Below are positions 25,249 to 32,979 of a DNA stretch of 50,566 nucleotides, in pieces. The stretch covers positions 1 through 50,566 of IMG/VR virus record IMGVR_UViG_3300011118_000009, one strand, 5' to 3'. This stretch comes from a virus. A program made the translations under genes and the position numbers. The notes beneath the pieces were generated by a model that was given only the letters and a program-made list of their open reading frames with translations, was not told where the DNA came from and made no database searches. Within the stretch, counting starts at the first letter, position 1, and every line of letters begins with the position of its first letter.

Positions 25249-26265
25249 ATGAACATTAATGAAATCCAACCAAGGCCATTTGAATGTCACCAGTCCAGTA
25301 TTGCAACTGCACATGGTTGTGAACGATGTTTCTTTTTTAAGGAGCGGTGGGGCGTCGTACTGCGAGGTGTCAAGGTAAAAACAGGGGCATCTCTTGGCAA
25401 ACTCTACCATAGATTTCAACACTTGGGTCCGGGACACGAGCAGGAAGTTCGAGCCGAGGTCCAGGGAATGCAAACAGACTTGATGGCCCGAGCGGACAAA
25501 GGCGAGGATTTGGATGGCGAGATGGTTCGGTTTGCAACTCTACTCACGACGCTTTACAACAAAGCCGAAGTGATGGCCCACTTATTCTGGGAACGCTACC
25601 CAACCCCGGATTATTTGAAAACAATCGGAACTGAAATCAAACATTCCATGACAATTCAAAACGGTCCTTTAGATGGAATGGTGTTGACTGGAACCATCGA
25701 CAAATTAACCCAAGACATTCGTAATGGAAATATTTGGGATCGGGACCATAAGAGTACCGGGCGTTCGCTGGATACTATCTTTGCTGGATTTCCTTGGTCA
25801 ACTCAAGCCAGAATCTACCGAATCTTGGCCGAGGATTGGATAGGCCAACACGAACAATCTAAAGTTGTGGGCTTTATTCTGGATGGGATATTAACACCGG
25901 GGATTAAACTCTGCAAGAAAGATGTCAAAAATGCAAAAGATTGGAATTGTTCCGAATCAGAAGCATACCTCCGCAGGGTTAAAGAGTGGTATGCTGCAAC
26001 TGGAACGGCCTCGATTCGATCCGAAGCGATGATGTACAATGAACCACTGTACTCTCGCGAGTTGCTGCATGAGTTGATGTTCATGAAAGAGCTCAGCAGT
26101 CGAGCCAATGATCCTAATGAATATAATCGGGACCCGTCGAGATTTCATTGTTTCCTCTACGATTCTCAGTGCGTTTATTATGACCTGTGTTCGTCGCCGA
26201 AAGTCAAGTGGCCGGAATTATTTGAAAACAAATATAAAATCAAATCTGCGGAGGAATCCAAATGA
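25249..26265 (+). CDS. PD-(D/E)XK nuclease, RecB/Cas4-like
   Basis: A 338-residue protein. GTIDKL (Asp151), WDRDHKST (Asp166 and Lys168) and STQARIY (Gln186, Tyr190) form the D...DxK...QxxxY signature of RecB/Cas4-type exonucleases. Cys24 and Cys27 (HGCERC) at the N-terminus and two or more cysteines at the C-terminus (CFLYDSQCVYYDLC) could hold an iron-sulphur cluster, as in Cas4 and AddB relatives. It probably resects DNA ends for recombination with the Sak4-like and SSB-like proteins downstream. Exact nonamers at 25968 (Y-L-R-R) and 26246 (S-A-E-E). Confidence 0.8.
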   Translation: MNINEIQPRPFECHQSSIATAHGCERCFFFKERWGVVLRGVKVKTGASLGKLYHRFQHLGPGHEQEVRAEVQGMQTDLMARADKGEDLDGEMVRFATLLTTLYNKAEVMAHLFWERYPTPDYLKTIGTEIKHSMTIQNGPLDGMVLTGTIDKLTQDIRNGNIWDRDHKSTGRSLDTIFAGFPWSTQARIYRILAEDWIGQHEQSKVVGFILDGILTPGIKLCKKDVKNAKDWNCSESEAYLRRVKEWYAATGTASIRSEAMMYNEPLYSRELLHELMFMKELSSRANDPNEYNRDPSRFHCFLYDSQCVYYDLCSSPKVKWPELFENKYKIKSAEESK

Positions 26266-26360
26266 AAAAATTGATTTGTAGTATACTTACTCTGCGGAGA
26301 CATTGGTTCAAACATTATCCCGGAGAGAAACGATATGTGCGGTGTCGCCTGTGTGGGTAG
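26262..26360 (+). CDS. Tiny basic protein with CxxC end
   Basis: A 32-residue frame overlapping the nuclease stop (ATGA). It is basic and ends RYVRCRLCG, a zinc-ribbon-like half knuckle. Such mini-proteins occur between phage replication genes, but this one is weakly supported. Confidence 0.35.
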   Translation: MKKLICSILTLRRHWFKHYPGEKRYVRCRLCG

Positions 26361-26411
26361 ACGCCGAAAAGTATGTGGAAACAAAGAGAAAAGATTTTGA
26401 GGAGAAAAGTA

Positions 26412-27035
26412 ATGAGTGCGTACAAAACAATAATAATAACTTGGATCATAGCTGCAATAATTATAGCCTTTTTATGTTTATTCTGCGGAGGTTGTCAGGA
26501 TTCCTTTGGGTTGCGGTTTTCGCCGACTCAGGAGCAGAAACAATCTGCGGAGTTGACCAATCAGTTGGCCCGAAAAGTAAATGTGGATGGCACTGATCCC
26601 CTAAGTCCGGCGAGTAGAAAGCTCGTAGACGGCACAGCGACTTCCCTTGCTTATACCGGTAGGCCGCAGGTAGCTCCAAATCTCGATGAGTTTGATACGA
26701 TTAACAATCAGGCACAGGATGATGCGGTAAAACGACCCGATGTTGCAGGGACGATGGATTCTGCTTTGGAGATTGGACTCGGCATTGCGGCTTTGATGGG
26801 TGGGGCTGGGGGGATTAAGTTGGCCCAGGGAATAAAGAAGATTCATGGGAAGGCCAAAGCATTTAATGAGATCGTGTCCCAAAATGATTTGTACAAACGA
26901 ATGGCCTCCGCAGAGGAAGCCGTTAGATTCAAAAAAGCTTTCGCCGGGCAAACGGAAACCACGAGAAAATTCGTAGCAGAAGCTCGTGTCATAGATAAAA
27001 CCAGAATGGTAACTATTCCGAAGGAGAACGTATAA
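26412..27035 (+). CDS. Putative lipoprotein or membrane-anchored protein
   Basis: A 207-residue protein. ATG 26412 has GAGGAGAAAAG just upstream, so it is preferred to the longer in-frame start at 26373. Residues 6-25 are a hydrophobic signal (TIIITWIIAAIIIAFLCLFC) followed by GGC, which resembles a lipobox (LFCGGC). The middle has a Gly-rich hydrophobic stretch (EIGLGIAALMGGAGGIKLAQ), and the rest is charged. It could be an envelope protein; a lysis or exclusion role is possible, but it sits between a nuclease and the Sak4-like gene. Exact nonamers at 26483 and 26905. Confidence 0.5.
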   Translation: MSAYKTIIITWIIAAIIIAFLCLFCGGCQDSFGLRFSPTQEQKQSAELTNQLARKVNVDGTDPLSPASRKLVDGTATSLAYTGRPQVAPNLDEFDTINNQAQDDAVKRPDVAGTMDSALEIGLGIAALMGGAGGIKLAQGIKKIHGKAKAFNEIVSQNDLYKRMASAEEAVRFKKAFAGQTETTRKFVAEARVIDKTRMVTIPKENV

Positions 27036-27952
27036 TGGCCGAGCAACCAAAAACCACACCTGCGGAGGGAAATGTTACGATGGCTACGGCTCCAAATAAC
27101 GTCCCTGATATTCCAGCGGATTGGAAGAATCTGGCGGTTGCGTCCGGTTATAAGCCGAAGAAAGCGGAGGATTTGAACTTATGGATAGTTGGCCCGAGTG
27201 GAGAGGGAAAGACTACTTTTGAATCCAGTATTCCCAATCAACTCATCTTGGATTACGACAATGGAGCGGCAGGAATCCCTGGAACTCGTTCCAATCGAGT
27301 TTATGTCCAAAATTATGAACATTATATGCAAATTATGGACAAGCTCATTGTGGAGGGATTAGCGGGAAAGGCTCATTGGCATCGTATCTCAACAGATACC
27401 GTTGATGAATGGGTCGGGATGATTAAGAACCAGTTGCAGAAAGAGAAAGGAGTCGAGGACATTACAGAGTTCGGGAGTCAGGGACATGGATGGGGAATGA
27501 TTCGAGAGCGGTGTTGGTCGAAGCTACGAGAGTTGGAGAACGCCGGTTATGTCTGGTCTTGTGTGGGACATTTAACTACGAAGACAGAGACGAACCCATC
27601 GACTCACAAAGAGCGGACTGTTATTCGGGAATCTGTATTTCCATCTTTTGCCAAACAGATTACAACCCGAAGTGATTTCAAGTTGACGATTTATTGTGTC
27701 AATAAGGAGACTGAGAAAACAAAAAAACGGACGCTTCCGAGTGGTCAGGTCATTGAAGTTCCCGATGGAGTAGAACAGAAAGCAACCTATTACGTGGATT
27801 CTCTGACCACTGCGGAGAGAGATGGGAAGAGTAGGGGGGCTCTTACGATGGAGCGTAAATTTACCATTCCTCCTGTTAACGCCTGGGATTTATTTGTCGA
27901 GAAGTATAATACGGCGATAGAGCAAGCTAAAAAACAATACGGGCAATTGTGA
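27035..27952 (+). CDS. Sak4/RecA-like ATPase (AAA_24 type)
   Basis: A 305-residue protein. VGPSGEGKTTF (residues 52-62) is a Walker A motif and LILDYDNGAAG (70-80) is the typical following strand of Sak4/AAA_24 single-strand annealing/RecA-like ATPases. STDTVDEWVGMI near residue 125 resembles their Walker B. This family works with a phage SSB in recombination and replication, and an SSB-like gene follows. It lies in one operon with the RecB-type nuclease. Exact nonamer at 27060 (P-A-E-G). Confidence 0.8.
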   Translation: MAEQPKTTPAEGNVTMATAPNNVPDIPADWKNLAVASGYKPKKAEDLNLWIVGPSGEGKTTFESSIPNQLILDYDNGAAGIPGTRSNRVYVQNYEHYMQIMDKLIVEGLAGKAHWHRISTDTVDEWVGMIKNQLQKEKGVEDITEFGSQGHGWGMIRERCWSKLRELENAGYVWSCVGHLTTKTETNPSTHKERTVIRESVFPSFAKQITTRSDFKLTIYCVNKETEKTKKRTLPSGQVIEVPDGVEQKATYYVDSLTTAERDGKSRGALTMERKFTIPPVNAWDLFVEKYNTAIEQAKKQYGQL

Positions 27953-28023
27953 AGAAACGTAGTTGGTCTCATCTTTGGGATTAACAAAGAAACAATATCA
28001 ATAATTTTTTGGAGAAAAGACAC

Positions 28024-28593
28024 ATGAGTGACATTAACTTTGAGCAAATGCTCGCACAATTCAATCAGGATTACCGCGAGGCCGAAGTATTTAATGACAG
28101 GATGCCGGACGATGGGAAGTATATCATTTCCCTGATTAAGTTGGATACTGGGACGGCAAAAGAAGGCGGAGCTCCCTGGATGAAGCTACGCGGTCGGATT
28201 GAAGACCCGCAGGATGCAACGTGGGGCGGCTTTGAATTCCCCGTTGGATTCTACTCTGCAAAGGCATTCGGCATTCTCAAGGGAGCGGTTAACGTATTGG
28301 CCGGAAAATCCGTCAATGATTTGGCCGAGGCTTATGAAGTCCTCAAAGCATCTCTTGGCAAGATCATCGAGGGAGAAGTCAAGACAACAACCTCCGCAAA
28401 GAACGGTAAAGACTATACAAATTGCTACATCCTGAAAGTGATCGACGAGGTGGCCTCCGCAGATGCCCAACAAGCCGAAGCTCCTGCCCAAGACCCAGCC
28501 ATAGTGGACCCGGCGACCGACGTTAATGATATTCCATTTACCGGCGACGGCGATGCTTCTGTTGGCGATACGAATCCCACAGAAGTTGGGTAA
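28024..28593 (+). CDS. SSB-like protein (DUF669 type)
   Basis: A 189-residue protein. ATG 28024 follows TTGGAG. Residues 1-130 match the layout of DUF669-type phage proteins beside Sak4 (FEQMLAQFNQDYREAEVF; GGAPWMKLRGRIEDPQ; GFYSAKAFGILKGAVNVLAG). The C-terminus is acidic and contains VNDIPF, like SSB tails that recruit partners. It probably coats single-stranded DNA and loads the ATPase encoded upstream. A 71-base gap separates the two genes without a clear promoter. Exact nonamer at 28454 (A-S-A-D). Confidence 0.65.
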   Translation: MSDINFEQMLAQFNQDYREAEVFNDRMPDDGKYIISLIKLDTGTAKEGGAPWMKLRGRIEDPQDATWGGFEFPVGFYSAKAFGILKGAVNVLAGKSVNDLAEAYEVLKASLGKIIEGEVKTTTSAKNGKDYTNCYILKVIDEVASADAQQAEAPAQDPAIVDPATDVNDIPFTGDGDASVGDTNPTEVG

Positions 28594-28605
28594 CCGGAAC
28601 AGCCA

Positions 28606-29133
28606 GTGTCGGGGCGGCGGTGTAAGGTACACCAAATATCATGCAATCAGATGTTCGCTGCCTGCCCCAATACTGGTTTTGTTGAGGAAGAAAAAATAGA
28701 ACCAATTAAGATTCCAATTTCGATATGTCCTCATTCCTCCGCAGGGAAGATTCGTGGGTGGTATGTGTTGGCTAAGCGATTGTTTCGTGGGGACGATCCT
28801 ATTCTGTTTAAGCATCAGTTTTTGGGGTTCAATGGGAACTTGATAGTTTCAGTCCAGCAAGCCGCGATTAGGTCGTTATTTCAAATGGCTACGAAATATC
28901 CGAAGTTGGAAGACAGAGATATTACCTGGCTGGGGAAAGTTTCCCTGTTTCGATTGAAGGGAGGATTTAAGGTATACATTCCTGGGGAGTATTTGGAGGT
29001 TGAAAACCCAACTCGGGTTGAAACCGTTGGTATTTTTAGATGTCATACCGCGTATAATCGAAAATTATTTTATTATCTGGAAATCCCCGCTATTACTGCG
29101 GAGGTACTTTTGGGTAGAAAGGCGTTAAAATGA
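28606..29133 (+). CDS. Hypothetical protein, start uncertain
   Basis: Up to 175 residues. The frame opens at GTG 28606 with a poor ribosome site; ATG 28651 is an alternative, leaving about 160 residues. Sequence is mixed alpha/beta (ITWLGKVSLFRLKGGFKVYI; FYYLEIPAITAEVLLG) with several cysteines at the start (CNQMFAACPNTG). No family is recognised. Exact nonamers at 28736 (S-S-A-G) and 29096 (T-A-E-V). Confidence 0.5.
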   Translation: MSGRRCKVHQISCNQMFAACPNTGFVEEEKIEPIKIPISICPHSSAGKIRGWYVLAKRLFRGDDPILFKHQFLGFNGNLIVSVQQAAIRSLFQMATKYPKLEDRDITWLGKVSLFRLKGGFKVYIPGEYLEVENPTRVETVGIFRCHTAYNRKLFYYLEIPAITAEVLLGRKALK

Positions 29134-29173
29134 AGAAACAAGGTTTAGTGATACATGATGGGAGAGTGATAGA

Positions 29174-29821
29174 ATGACAGCTAAAGTAAGACATTCAGAA
29201 ATGGATTCAAACAATAGTTTATGGGTAGTAGACAATGATCATGCAGATTATTATATTCAACCAGACGGAAGTGAAGGACCCTATTTTGTATATGATACCG
29301 AAGCCGAAGCTCAGGCAGCACTTGATTTGTATTTGGAGAAGCAACCACAACAGTGCCAAGTAACGCCAGGTGTTGTAGAGACAATGCGTGAGTTCAAAGG
29401 TGGTGCTACGCGGGATACGCTTCGGGGCAAACTCAGTTATGTCAAGGCTTTGTCTCCAATAGTTTTACAACGATACGTTCAATATCTCAATGTCCATAGA
29501 TTGCAGCCTGATGGTTCTATGCGTGATTTCGATAACTGGAAAAAAGGCATACCGAAAGACGTTTATTTTGATGGGCTTGGGCGTCACTTTTTAGCTGCGT
29601 GGTTGTTGGCACAGGATTTTCCGGCAGAGGATAATCATGGCCCAGTTACACTCGAAGATTCTTTGGCGGCAGTTATCTTTAATGCAAGTGGTTGGCTCCA
29701 CGAGCTTGTTAAGGAAAGAATAAATTACCAAGCAGCCATAGACCACGAGATGGGAACTGAAACCAAGCCAAGCTACGGTGGTAAGATCGACCGCACTAAA
29801 CTAACTCCAGGAGGTTACTAA
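29174..29821 (+). CDS. dATP/dGTP diphosphohydrolase-like protein (MazZ-related family)
   Basis: A 215-residue protein with GGGAGAG upstream. Residues 75-178 match the phage dATP/dGTP diphosphohydrolase N-terminal pattern (GGATRDTLRGKLSYVK; FDNWKKGIPKDVYFDGLGRH; ITLEDS-type helix), an all-alpha MazG-related fold whose S-2L member is MazZ. MazZ-like enzymes hydrolyse dATP/dGTP to monophosphates and help make diaminopurine nucleotides in Z-genome phages. No PurZ gene is seen here, so I infer only nucleotide-pool editing. Overlaps the next gene by one base and leads an operon with an HD hydrolase. Confidence 0.65.
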   Translation: MTAKVRHSEMDSNNSLWVVDNDHADYYIQPDGSEGPYFVYDTEAEAQAALDLYLEKQPQQCQVTPGVVETMREFKGGATRDTLRGKLSYVKALSPIVLQRYVQYLNVHRLQPDGSMRDFDNWKKGIPKDVYFDGLGRHFLAAWLLAQDFPAEDNHGPVTLEDSLAAVIFNASGWLHELVKERINYQAAIDHEMGTETKPSYGGKIDRTKLTPGGY

Positions 29822-30090
29822 TGTGGCAGGATAACGTAAACGGAATGTTTGAATTTCTTAGTGCGTTCTTTGTCCTCTTGCATTGTGTAAAAATGTATAA
29901 GGATAAGAAGATCAGGGGCGTAAGCCTGTTGGCTGCTATTTATTTTACTGCTTGGAGCTACTGGAATTTGCATTACTATCCGCACCTTGAACAGTGGTGG
30001 AGTTTCGGTGGAGGGGCAACTACTACTATGGCCCACACTATCTGGTTTTCTATGATCGTTTACTATATTTGGAAGGAAAAACATGAATAA
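29821..30090 (+). CDS. Small multi-spanning membrane protein
   Basis: An 89-residue protein with GGAGG before ATG 29821. Three or four hydrophobic segments (FLSAFFVLLHCV; GVSLLAAIYFTAWSYW; TIWFSMIVYYIW) separated by short charged loops. The pattern MWQDNVNGMFEF...HLEQWWSF occurs in small phage membrane proteins of unknown function. It overlaps both neighbours, so it is translated with the nucleotide genes. Confidence 0.55.
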   Translation: MWQDNVNGMFEFLSAFFVLLHCVKMYKDKKIRGVSLLAAIYFTAWSYWNLHYYPHLEQWWSFGGGATTTMAHTIWFSMIVYYIWKEKHE

Positions 30091-30658
30091 TAAAATAGTG
30101 ACCTACACGGGAAAGGTTTTCGACCTACTTGATCCGAGACCGGAGACAGTGTGTATTGAAGATATTGCACACGCTCTGGCTCATATCTGTAGGTATACGG
30201 GGCATGTGCGGAAGTTTTATAGCGTGGCCCAACATTGTGTGTTAATTGCCCAGGCTGATCTACCGGGGGGAGCTTTACAGAGATTACTCCACGATGCCGC
30301 GGAGGCCTATATTGGAGATATGGCAAGTCCTTGGAAACAATTACTAAAGGTATTTGAATCACGTAATTGTTCAACATTGGGCAGCGGATTTCCGATATGG
30401 GTCAATGAATATGAACAAAAAATCCAAGACGTGATTGGAATAGCTTTAGATATTGACCTTTCTTTTTCTGCGGAGGTCAAAGAGGCAGATAATAGAATGT
30501 TTTCCACAGAAATACGGGATTTAATGCCACCTTCTAAGGAGTTTAAGTATTGGAAAGATAATCTGAAACCCCTGGATATTACGATAATTCCCCAGGACAC
30601 TGAACTCGCTGAGGCAGCTTTTCTAAACGAATATTGGAGGTTGAAAAAAAATGAGTAG
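30083..30658 (+). CDS. HD-domain nucleotide hydrolase (YfbR/DatZ-like)
   Basis: A 191-residue protein with AAGGAAAAAC before ATG 30083. It carries IAHALAHICRYTGHVRKFYS, then AQHCV with His51, LLHDAAEAYIGD with His70/Asp71 and a later Asp (KEADNRM). This is the metal site of HD-fold phosphohydrolases common in phages. Relatives include 5'-deoxynucleotidases and DatZ, which removes dATP triphosphate in Z-genome phages. Coupled by 8-base overlaps to the membrane protein and the metallophosphoesterase. Substrate unknown. Exact nonamer at 30468 (S-A-E-V). Confidence 0.75.
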   Translation: MNNKIVTYTGKVFDLLDPRPETVCIEDIAHALAHICRYTGHVRKFYSVAQHCVLIAQADLPGGALQRLLHDAAEAYIGDMASPWKQLLKVFESRNCSTLGSGFPIWVNEYEQKIQDVIGIALDIDLSFSAEVKEADNRMFSTEIRDLMPPSKEFKYWKDNLKPLDITIIPQDTELAEAAFLNEYWRLKKNE

Positions 30659-31346
30659 AGTTTTAACCGTAGGTGATTTACATATTCCCTGGGAACGTAA
30701 GGGCTACTTTCAATTCTGCTGTGACCTATATGAAGCCTGGGATTGTAATACCGTGGTATTTATTGGAGATGTAGTTGACTCTCACGCGGTATCTTTCCAT
30801 AAGAAACATCCTGATATGCCGGGGGCATTGCAGGAGTATGAACAAGCTAAGAAACAGGTCAAACGCTGGTATAAGCGATTTCCAAATGCTGTAGTGACTA
30901 TAGGAAACCACGACGAGCGGATTATTCGTGTGGCCAGAGACGCCGGTATCCCGGAAGTTTATCTAAAAAGCTATGAGGTGAATTGGGGAACATCCGGTTG
31001 GAAATGGAAACAAGATCATATCATAGACGGCGTGTATTATTATCACGGTACAGGTCAAGGCGGGGAATACCCGGCATCTAACGCTGTGCGTAAAATGCTT
31101 ATGTCGTGTGTTCTCGGACACAACCACACAGCTTCCGGGATAAAATATTTTGTCAATCCTGCCAATAGGTTCTTTGCATGTGATGTGGGATGCGGAATAG
31201 ATGATAAGAGAATGGCCTTCGCCTATGCCATTAATAATAAACGGCGGAGCGTTCTTAGTGCCGCAGTAATTATCGACGGCGTACCTTATGTCGAGCCGAT
31301 GAAGTGTGGCCGCGGCGAAAAATACCATGATTCGGGGTTCAAATAA
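30651..31346 (+). CDS. Metallophosphoesterase (calcineurin-like)
   Basis: A 231-residue protein with TTGGAGG before ATG 30651, overlapping the HD gene by 8 bases. VGDLHIP (Asp9/His11), FIGDVVDSH (38-45), TIGNHDERI (83-91) and a later GHNH form the full metal-binding set of calcineurin-like phosphoesterases. In phages these may cut nucleic acid or nucleotide phosphoesters. Operon position suggests nucleotide metabolism. It overlaps the next small gene by one base. Confidence 0.85.
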   Translation: MSRVLTVGDLHIPWERKGYFQFCCDLYEAWDCNTVVFIGDVVDSHAVSFHKKHPDMPGALQEYEQAKKQVKRWYKRFPNAVVTIGNHDERIIRVARDAGIPEVYLKSYEVNWGTSGWKWKQDHIIDGVYYYHGTGQGGEYPASNAVRKMLMSCVLGHNHTASGIKYFVNPANRFFACDVGCGIDDKRMAFAYAINNKRRSVLSAAVIIDGVPYVEPMKCGRGEKYHDSGFK

Positions 31347-31519
31347 TGAGTGTAAAGGGAACGTGGCCGAGGCCATTTACGACAACACGGGAAGAACGGG
31401 ACCTCCGCAAAGACCTTATGTGTGGCGAGATCACGCGGGCGGAGTACAACAAACAATATGAACGGCTCAAGAACCAGGGGCTCATTCAAAGAAATGGACG
31501 AGTTATGAAAAAGGATTAG
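31346..31519 (+). CDS. Small basic protein
   Basis: A 57-residue frame beginning at the overlapped ATG of the metallophosphoesterase stop. It is charged and helical (TTTREERDLRKDLMCGEIT; EYNKQYERLKNQGLIQRNG). No family is recognised. A one-base variant of the nonamer (CCTCCGCAA, 31402) lies inside. Confidence 0.45.
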   Translation: MSVKGTWPRPFTTTREERDLRKDLMCGEITRAEYNKQYERLKNQGLIQRNGRVMKKD

Positions 31520-31526
31520 GAATAAT

Positions 31527-31703
31527 ATGGATACACACTTTCTCAAAGAGAAGATACAAGAGTTGAAAGAGCAGCTGGCAATCATAGAAGAGGAGAATAA
31601 ATCCCTTCGAGATTACATTCACGATCTGGAGGCCAATCAAACCACGAGCAAAATTTCACGCAGTCTAACTGAAATTCCTTCCGAATTTGGTTACGTCCCA
31701 TAA
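31527..31703 (+). CDS. Small coiled-coil protein
   Basis: A 58-residue frame with AGGA before ATG 31527. Residues 3-38 are a heptad-like coiled coil (FLKEKIQELKEQLAIIEEEN). The tail has no known motif. Last gene of the nucleotide operon. Confidence 0.45.
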   Translation: MDTHFLKEKIQELKEQLAIIEEENKSLRDYIHDLEANQTTSKISRSLTEIPSEFGYVP

Positions 31704-31923
31704 TAGTTAGAACCCGATAGACGCCCGATAACTGCGGAGGTCGGCGGGCTTGGTATTTTCGGACGTAGGGAGGTTGTCATTTGGTTTCTTGTTTTACGGT
31801 GGTTTCCTGTATAGGATATGTTAGGTTTTTGGGAAATTCATTATCCTATTATACCATATTTGCAAGTAAAAAGCAAGTAAAAACCCGACCGGAAAAAATA
31901 TTCAGATTTTTTTTATTTTTCAC
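31704..31923. other. Non-coding stretch with nonamer and 11-bp tandem repeat
   Basis: No gene is seen. An exact CTGCGGAGG lies at 31732. GCAAGTAAAAA occurs twice in tandem (31862-31872 and 31873-31883). A weak minus-strand promoter can be drawn through these repeats (TTGCTT-17-TATAAT, + coordinates about 31851-31879), but with no clear gene downstream I do not call it. Confidence 0.5.
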
Positions 31924-31952
31924 TTGACATACCTCCGCAGATAGTGTATAGT
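31924..31952 (+). promoter_or_regulatory. Sigma70 promoter TTGACA-17-TATAGT with nonamer in the spacer
   Basis: TTGACA at 31924-31929 and TATAGT at 31947-31952, spacing 17. Exact CCTCCGCAG at 31932-31940 begins 2 bases after -35 and ends 6 before -10, exactly as at 19942-19970. It reads towards the small gene at 32034. Confidence 0.85.
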
Positions 31953-32033
31953 TTACGTATGAGTATGGAATGGCGAAATATAATCAAGTTGGCAATATGG
32001 GCATATATTTCTTTACTGTAATTGGAGCTTAAA

Positions 32034-32168
32034 ATGAAGCAAGCAATTCGCGAATGCCCGGTTGATCCGAGTATGCCGGACGAAGAACGAGACGACTTCT
32101 ATGAGTATTTTGACGATGACCTGGACTTTGATCCGTCGGACGATTATGGTGGACTTGATAGTGATTAG
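32034..32168 (+). CDS. Small highly acidic protein
   Basis: A 44-residue frame behind its own promoter and before a strong terminator, with TTGGAGC upstream of ATG 32034. About half the residues are Asp or Glu (PDEERDDFYEYFDDDLDFD). Its DNA-mimic-like charge resembles small phage inhibitors of host DNA-binding or defence proteins, but no family is recognised. The isolated promoter-gene-terminator unit supports it being real. Confidence 0.6.
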   Translation: MKQAIRECPVDPSMPDEERDDFYEYFDDDLDFDPSDDYGGLDSD

Positions 32169-32212
32169 CTGTCCGTCCGAGGGTGAACGATAGACACTAC
32201 CTCCTATCCCCC

Positions 32213-32260
32213 ACCTCCGCAGGTTTTTATGGATAATTACACTGCGGAGGTATTTTTTTT
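32213..32260 (+). terminator. Intrinsic terminator whose stem is an inverted pair of nonamers
   Basis: ACCTCCGCAG (32213-32222) pairs perfectly with CTGCGGAGGT (32242-32251) across a 19-base loop, and T8 follows at 32253-32260. Both arms are exact copies of the dispersed nonamer plus one flanking pair. Confidence 0.85.
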
Positions 32261-32273
32261 CTAATAATTAGAA
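32259..32273. promoter_or_regulatory. TTCTA-N5-TAGAA dyad, operator-like
   Basis: TTCTAATAATTAGAA is a near-perfect palindrome 8 bases upstream of the -35 box at 32282. Two further copies of TTCTA-N5-TAGAA occur only at 36702 and 36718, also non-coding. Size and placement resemble a repressor or activator site. Confidence 0.5.
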
Positions 32274-32281
32274 TTTTTTAC

Positions 32282-32310
32282 TTGACATGGGGATTGGGAT
32301 AGTGTATACT
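32282..32310 (+). promoter_or_regulatory. Sigma70 promoter TTGACA-17-TATACT
   Basis: TTGACA at 32282-32287 and TATACT at 32305-32310, spacing 17. The bases before -10 (GATAGTGTATA) match those of the promoter at 31924, but the nonamer is absent. Serves the accessory genes from 32366. Confidence 0.8.
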
Positions 32311-32365
32311 TTAGGTAGTTGTTGTGGTGGGTTTTCGGTTTTTTATTTTTTTTGGAGGCGGTAAA

Positions 32366-32962
32366 ATGAGAATCAAAGAAACAAAAGTTTACCCGTTTGG
32401 CGAGCTGTCAGACGATGTGAAACAAGAAGTTGTTGAAGATATGGCTGATATAAATGTCGATTATGACTGGTGGTATGATTATGACGACAAAAAGGAAATA
32501 GTTAAACTAATGGGCATAGATATTGATAATATCTATTTTTCCGGCTTTTCTTCCCAAGGGGATGGGGCTTGTTTTGAAGGGAGTTATGAGTATAGAAAAG
32601 GATGCGTTAAAGCCATAATGGATTATGCCCCAAAAGACACTGAATTGCATAGGATCATCAAGGAATTGCAATCCATTCAGAAAAAGTGCTTTTACTCGGC
32701 AAAAGCAAGTGTTAAGCAGTCCGGCCACTATATGCACAAGTATTGTACCGAGATTTCCGTAGACTTTGAAAATCGGAATACCAGCATTGACTATTACAAT
32801 CAAGAACATGAGGAGAACATCACGGAATTACTTCGTGATTATATGGAATGGATATATAGGAGTCTGGAGAAGGACTACGAATACTTAACCAGTGAGAAAG
32901 CTATAATCGAAACAATCGAAGCAAACGAATACGAATTTACAGCGGACGGTAAACTACAATAA
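32366..32962 (+). CDS. Phage protein of the ELSDxxK...SGFSSQGDGA family, unknown function
   Basis: A 198-residue protein. ATG 32366 follows TTGGAGGCGG, almost the same ribosome site as the next gene; the longer start at 32324 is less likely. YPFGELSDDVKQEVVEDMAD near the start and IYFSGFSSQGDGACFEGSYE near residues 50-70 are phrases of a common, uncharacterised phage family. Acidic overall. No catalytic set is recognised. First gene after the promoter at 32282. Confidence 0.65.
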   Translation: MRIKETKVYPFGELSDDVKQEVVEDMADINVDYDWWYDYDDKKEIVKLMGIDIDNIYFSGFSSQGDGACFEGSYEYRKGCVKAIMDYAPKDTELHRIIKELQSIQKKCFYSAKASVKQSGHYMHKYCTEISVDFENRNTSIDYYNQEHEENITELLRDYMEWIYRSLEKDYEYLTSEKAIIETIEANEYEFTADGKLQ

Positions 32963-32979
32963 TCTGTGGAGGTGGTAAA

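Noticed and set aside
26303-26596. 97-residue + frame overlapping the start of the lipoprotein-like gene
   Set aside because: It has no ribosome site and overlaps the better-supported lipoprotein gene in another frame.
29174-30658. A complete diaminopurine (Z-genome) pathway
   Set aside because: MazZ-like and DatZ-like candidates are present, but no PurZ is found and both families also occur in ordinary phages.
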